DNA from: Candidatus Latescibacterota bacterium
GTDB lineage: Bacteria > Latescibacterota > UBA2968 > UBA8231
Length of the DNA: 53,888 bases
Assembly (NCBI GenBank): GCA_016187725.1
Contig: JACPJE010000003.1
Coordinates: 1 to 53,888, forward strand
Direction: 5' to 3'
Shown piece by piece: positions 51,576 to 53,888 of this stretch. Every line of letters begins with the position of its first letter. Position 1 is the stretch's first letter. The notes beneath the pieces are model-generated. The model had not been told where the DNA came from. It did not search any database and was given only the letters and a program-made list of their open reading frames with translations. A program made the position numbers and the translations under genes.

Positions 51576-52972
51576 TACTGGATCTTCACCCCCTGCTCCT
51601 GGGGCTTTTGCCCACTTTCCTGGCCGCTGGGCTGGCCGGTACTGAGGGTGGGGTCGTGCATAGTGATCCGGTCGCCCGCGCTCAGGCCTTCCTCGACGAT
51701 CACGTAGTCTTCGTTCTTCTTGCCCAGCTTGACCTCCCTTGCCTCGGGTTTGCCGTCCTTGAGGCGGTAGACCAGGGTCTTGCCCTCCTTCTCGAAGACC
51801 GCGTCCAGGGGGATATAGAGGGGCAGATCGGCAGGGCTGGCCTCGACGGCGGTCTCGTTCTTCACTTCACCCGGGGTCTCCGGCTGGGGCGGGGGGATGG
51901 TCTCGACGACCACGTCGCACGCGGCGGTCATGCCCGGTTTGAGGCGGTTGTCCTCCTCGTCGATGGCGAGGGTCACGTCGAAGACCTTGACGTTCTTCTC
52001 GCCTTCCTTCTCGTGGCCCAGGGTAGCGATATTGGTGATCGCGCCGTGGAAGGTGAGTTCGGGCAGGGCATCCAGCTTGATCACCGCCCGCTGCCCGACC
52101 TTGAGCTTGTCCACGTCCACCTCGTTGACTAAGGTCTTCACCTGCATGCGGGACAGATCGGGCAAGGTGATGAGTTTCTGCCCTCCCCAGGGCTCATCGC
52201 CGACGCGGATCTTCTCCATGCGCCCCGCTTTCCAAACCTTCTCGTAGACCACGATGCCCGGCTTTTCCGCGTGGACATCTAGGCTCGACAGGTCTTTCTT
52301 GGCCTGTTCCAGCTCGCGTTCCTTCTGGGCGACATCCAGTTCGTTCTTTCTCAGCTCGGCGGCGTTGACCACCTTCTGGGACGCCAGTTTCTTATGCGCC
52401 TGCTCCAGGGAGAGTTCCGCCTTCCTGGCTTCGAGCTTGGATTGCTCCTTCTGGATCGAGGCTTCGAACTTCATCTTCTCGACCTGGAGCTGGGCCAGGC
52501 GCACCTGGGCCTTCTGATTTTCGATGTCCGCCTCTTGGCGGGAGATCTCCACCTGCTGGTTGGCCTTGGTCGTCTCCATGGAGGCCTTGGAGCCTTCAAG
52601 GGCCTGTTCAGTCTCGGTGACCCGCTTCAGGAACTCGGTGGGGTCGAACTGGACCACCAGATTGCCGACCTCGACCTTCTCGCCCTCGGGCCAGAGCTTG
52701 GTGATCTTGAGCTGGCCGCGCACCTGGGGAGAGATGATCTGCTCGGACTTGATGGCCTCCAGTTCGCCGCCCTTGAGTTTGAGGGAGATGAGGAACTCGC
52801 CCTGCACTACCTGCAGCGAAGGGATGGCCTTGGCCTCCTCCTGGAAGAAGAAACGCGAGCCTAGGTAGAGCGCCCCGGCCGCCAGCAGCAGCGCCACGAG
52901 CACTAGATAGCGCTTTTTCCTGGGCCTGGAAGCAGGCTCGGCCTGGGGGGAGGAAAGCGCGATTTCGGTCAT
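51575..52972 (-). CDS. MacA/HlyD-type periplasmic adaptor
   Basis: 465 residues from ATG 52972, five bases after GAGGAG; a GTG at 52978 is an alternative. One N-terminal helix (KRYLVLVALLLAAGALYLGS), a split lipoyl domain, a long charged coiled-coil hairpin (about 110-215, rich in Gln/Glu/Lys), then beta-barrel and membrane-proximal domains (IPLDAVFEKEGKTLVYRLKD). The adaptor links the MacB-like permease to an outer-membrane channel. The second adaptor gene upstream is only two bases away. Confidence 0.9.
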   Translation of the reverse strand: MTEIALSSPQAEPASRPRKKRYLVLVALLLAAGALYLGSRFFFQEEAKAIPSLQVVQGEFLISLKLKGGELEAIKSEQIISPQVRGQLKITKLWPEGEKVEVGNLVVQFDPTEFLKRVTETEQALEGSKASMETTKANQQVEISRQEADIENQKAQVRLAQLQVEKMKFEASIQKEQSKLEARKAELSLEQAHKKLASQKVVNAAELRKNELDVAQKERELEQAKKDLSSLDVHAEKPGIVVYEKVWKAGRMEKIRVGDEPWGGQKLITLPDLSRMQVKTLVNEVDVDKLKVGQRAVIKLDALPELTFHGAITNIATLGHEKEGEKNVKVFDVTLAIDEEDNRLKPGMTAACDVVVETIPPPQPETPGEVKNETAVEASPADLPLYIPLDAVFEKEGKTLVYRLKDGKPEAREVKLGKKNEDYVIVEEGLSAGDRITMHDPTLSTGQPSGQESGQKPQEQGVKIQ

Positions 52973-52974
52973 GG

Positions 52975-53888
52975 TCACTCCTCTTGTTGGACAGGGGGCT
53001 TGAGCGCGAGGACCGCGCCCTCTTCCAGGCCGGAATCGATCACCGCGGCGACAGCATTGCGTTTACTCACTCTGACTTTCACCGGCTCCAGATCACTGCC
53101 GTGCTGGCGGTAGACCAGGGTGTGGCCTTCCTGCTCGCGCATTGCTTCCAGGGGCACGGAGAGGGCCTCTTCGACGGTGTCGATGACGATCTCGATGGAG
53201 GCCGACATCCCCGGCTTGAGCCGGTCGTCCTGCTCCTGGATATCGACGACCAATTCAAAGACCTGGACATTGGGGGCGCCTTCCTCCGGATTGGCCATGG
53301 GCGCGATCTTGGCCACCTGGCCGTGGAAGATCGGCCCGGGGAAGGCGTCGAGGCGGACCAGTACCGGCTGGCCCGGCTGGACCCGTTGGACATCCATCTC
53401 GCCCACCCGGGAGATCACCTGCATGGCCTCCAGGTCCGGCAGACTCAGCAAGGTCATATTCCCCCAGACGCTATCCCCCACCTTGACCTTCTCCATCCGG
53501 CCTCCGCCGCGGTTGATCTTTGCGTATACCACGATACTGGGGCGGGTGGCGTACACACTCAGACGGTCGTAGTCGTATTTGGCCCGATCGTAGTTCTTCT
53601 GGGCCTGGGTGATGCTCAACTGAAGCCTGGCCAGTTCGACCTGGTTGATCAACCTGCGGGCGTCCAGGTCCTTTTTGGCTTGTCCCACGGCGCGCTGGGT
53701 CTGCTCCAGGCCGATCTGGGCCTGCTCCTTTTCGATGGGGGTGCCGTATTCGGCCTGTTTGAGTTTGAGCTTGGCCAGCTCCAGGCCGGCTTCCTGCTGG
53801 GAGATATTGGTCTGCATTTCGCTCAGTTGCTGGTCCTGGGCAGCCAGGCCCTTGGACAGGTCGGCCTGGGCCTTCTCCAGTTCCCCGG
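52975..53888 (-). CDS. MacA/HlyD-type periplasmic adaptor, 5' end outside window
   Basis: The frame stays open to the right edge, beyond the ATG at 53817, with clear coiled-coil residues (EKAQADLSKGLAAQDQQLSE), so the true start lies outside. It shows the hairpin, then LPDLEAMQVISRVGEMDVQR, a beta-barrel (GQPVLVRLDAFPGPIFHGQV) and the C-terminal VPLEAMREQEGHTLVYRQ domain. It is similar in layout to the next adaptor (SRMQVKTLVNEVDVDKLKVG there), so the two are probably paralogues from duplication. Confidence 0.88.
   Translation of the reverse strand, partial: GELEKAQADLSKGLAAQDQQLSEMQTNISQQEAGLELAKLKLKQAEYGTPIEKEQAQIGLEQTQRAVGQAKKDLDARRLINQVELARLQLSITQAQKNYDRAKYDYDRLSVYATRPSIVVYAKINRGGGRMEKVKVGDSVWGNMTLLSLPDLEAMQVISRVGEMDVQRVQPGQPVLVRLDAFPGPIFHGQVAKIAPMANPEEGAPNVQVFELVVDIQEQDDRLKPGMSASIEIVIDTVEEALSVPLEAMREQEGHTLVYRQHGSDLEPVKVRVSKRNAVAAVIDSGLEEGAVLALKPPVQQEE

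Overview
The window is about 54 kb of GC-rich, gene-dense bacterial DNA, cut inside a gene at both ends. No rRNA, tRNA, phage, transposase or CRISPR array was recognised. The gene content points to an uncultivated Gram-negative lineage of the FCB supergroup, most like Latescibacterota (or a Poribacteria-like neighbour). The markers are several phytanoyl-CoA dioxygenases, enolase-superfamily and HpaI-type enzymes, a DUF6785-type membrane protein, CehA/McbA metallohydrolase, DUF362, a DUF6029-like barrel, and a secreted protein with a C-terminal FlgD-like/type IX sorting domain. The taxon is an inference from family content, not from a marker gene.

Layout. 1-2513 (minus): partial outer-membrane barrel and a lone fliG. 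2601-6698 (plus): a tight cluster with an archaeal-type CoA pair (pantoate kinase and phosphopantothenate synthetase), a GH2 glycosidase and an HpaI aldolase. 6699-8048 (minus): HDOD signalling protein. 8229-13121 (plus): a metallohydrolase with one apparent frameshift and a secreted sugar-dehydrogenase-like propeller. 13136-16599 (minus) and 16735-21240 (plus): divergent small-molecule catabolic clusters (three PhyH enzymes and an aldolase; aminotransferase, enolase-superfamily enzyme and membrane protein). 21307-22996: lytic transglycosylase and an internally deleted enolase-superfamily remnant.

23082-31408 is the most unusual region. On the minus strand a sigma-54 activator gene (30041-31408) is followed by paired TGTTGCA-type sites, a full-consensus sigma-54 promoter (29890-29905), then trxA, tolC, DUF2892, a tiny membrane ORF, a lipoprotein adaptor, an RND pump and a DUF6132-like gene. 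In that last gene an in-frame UGA sits exactly where I expect the family's second conserved cysteine, with a hairpin just downstream, so it is a candidate selenoprotein. Facing it, a second full-consensus sigma-54 promoter drives a 42-residue membrane protein through a leader that folds into a strong hairpin.

31474-39845: GT87-like membrane glycosyltransferase, NicO-type metal transporter, CHAD protein, then a sigma-54-promoted operon of membrane histidine kinase, NtrC-type regulator, periplasmic coiled-coil protein and outer-membrane barrel. A 23-bp dyad upstream of this operon recurs (17/23 identical) upstream of a sigma-54-like promoter for the SIMPL gene pair at 41526-42980, which predicts one envelope regulon. 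39842-53888: speD, metallophosphoesterase, SIMPL pair, Gfo/Idh oxidoreductase, two CNNM/CBS proteins, a YeaD-like mutarotase, DUF362 and PhyH, and an ABC export operon (permease and two adaptors) running off the right edge. REP-like palindromes lie at 1416, 8141 and 50283.
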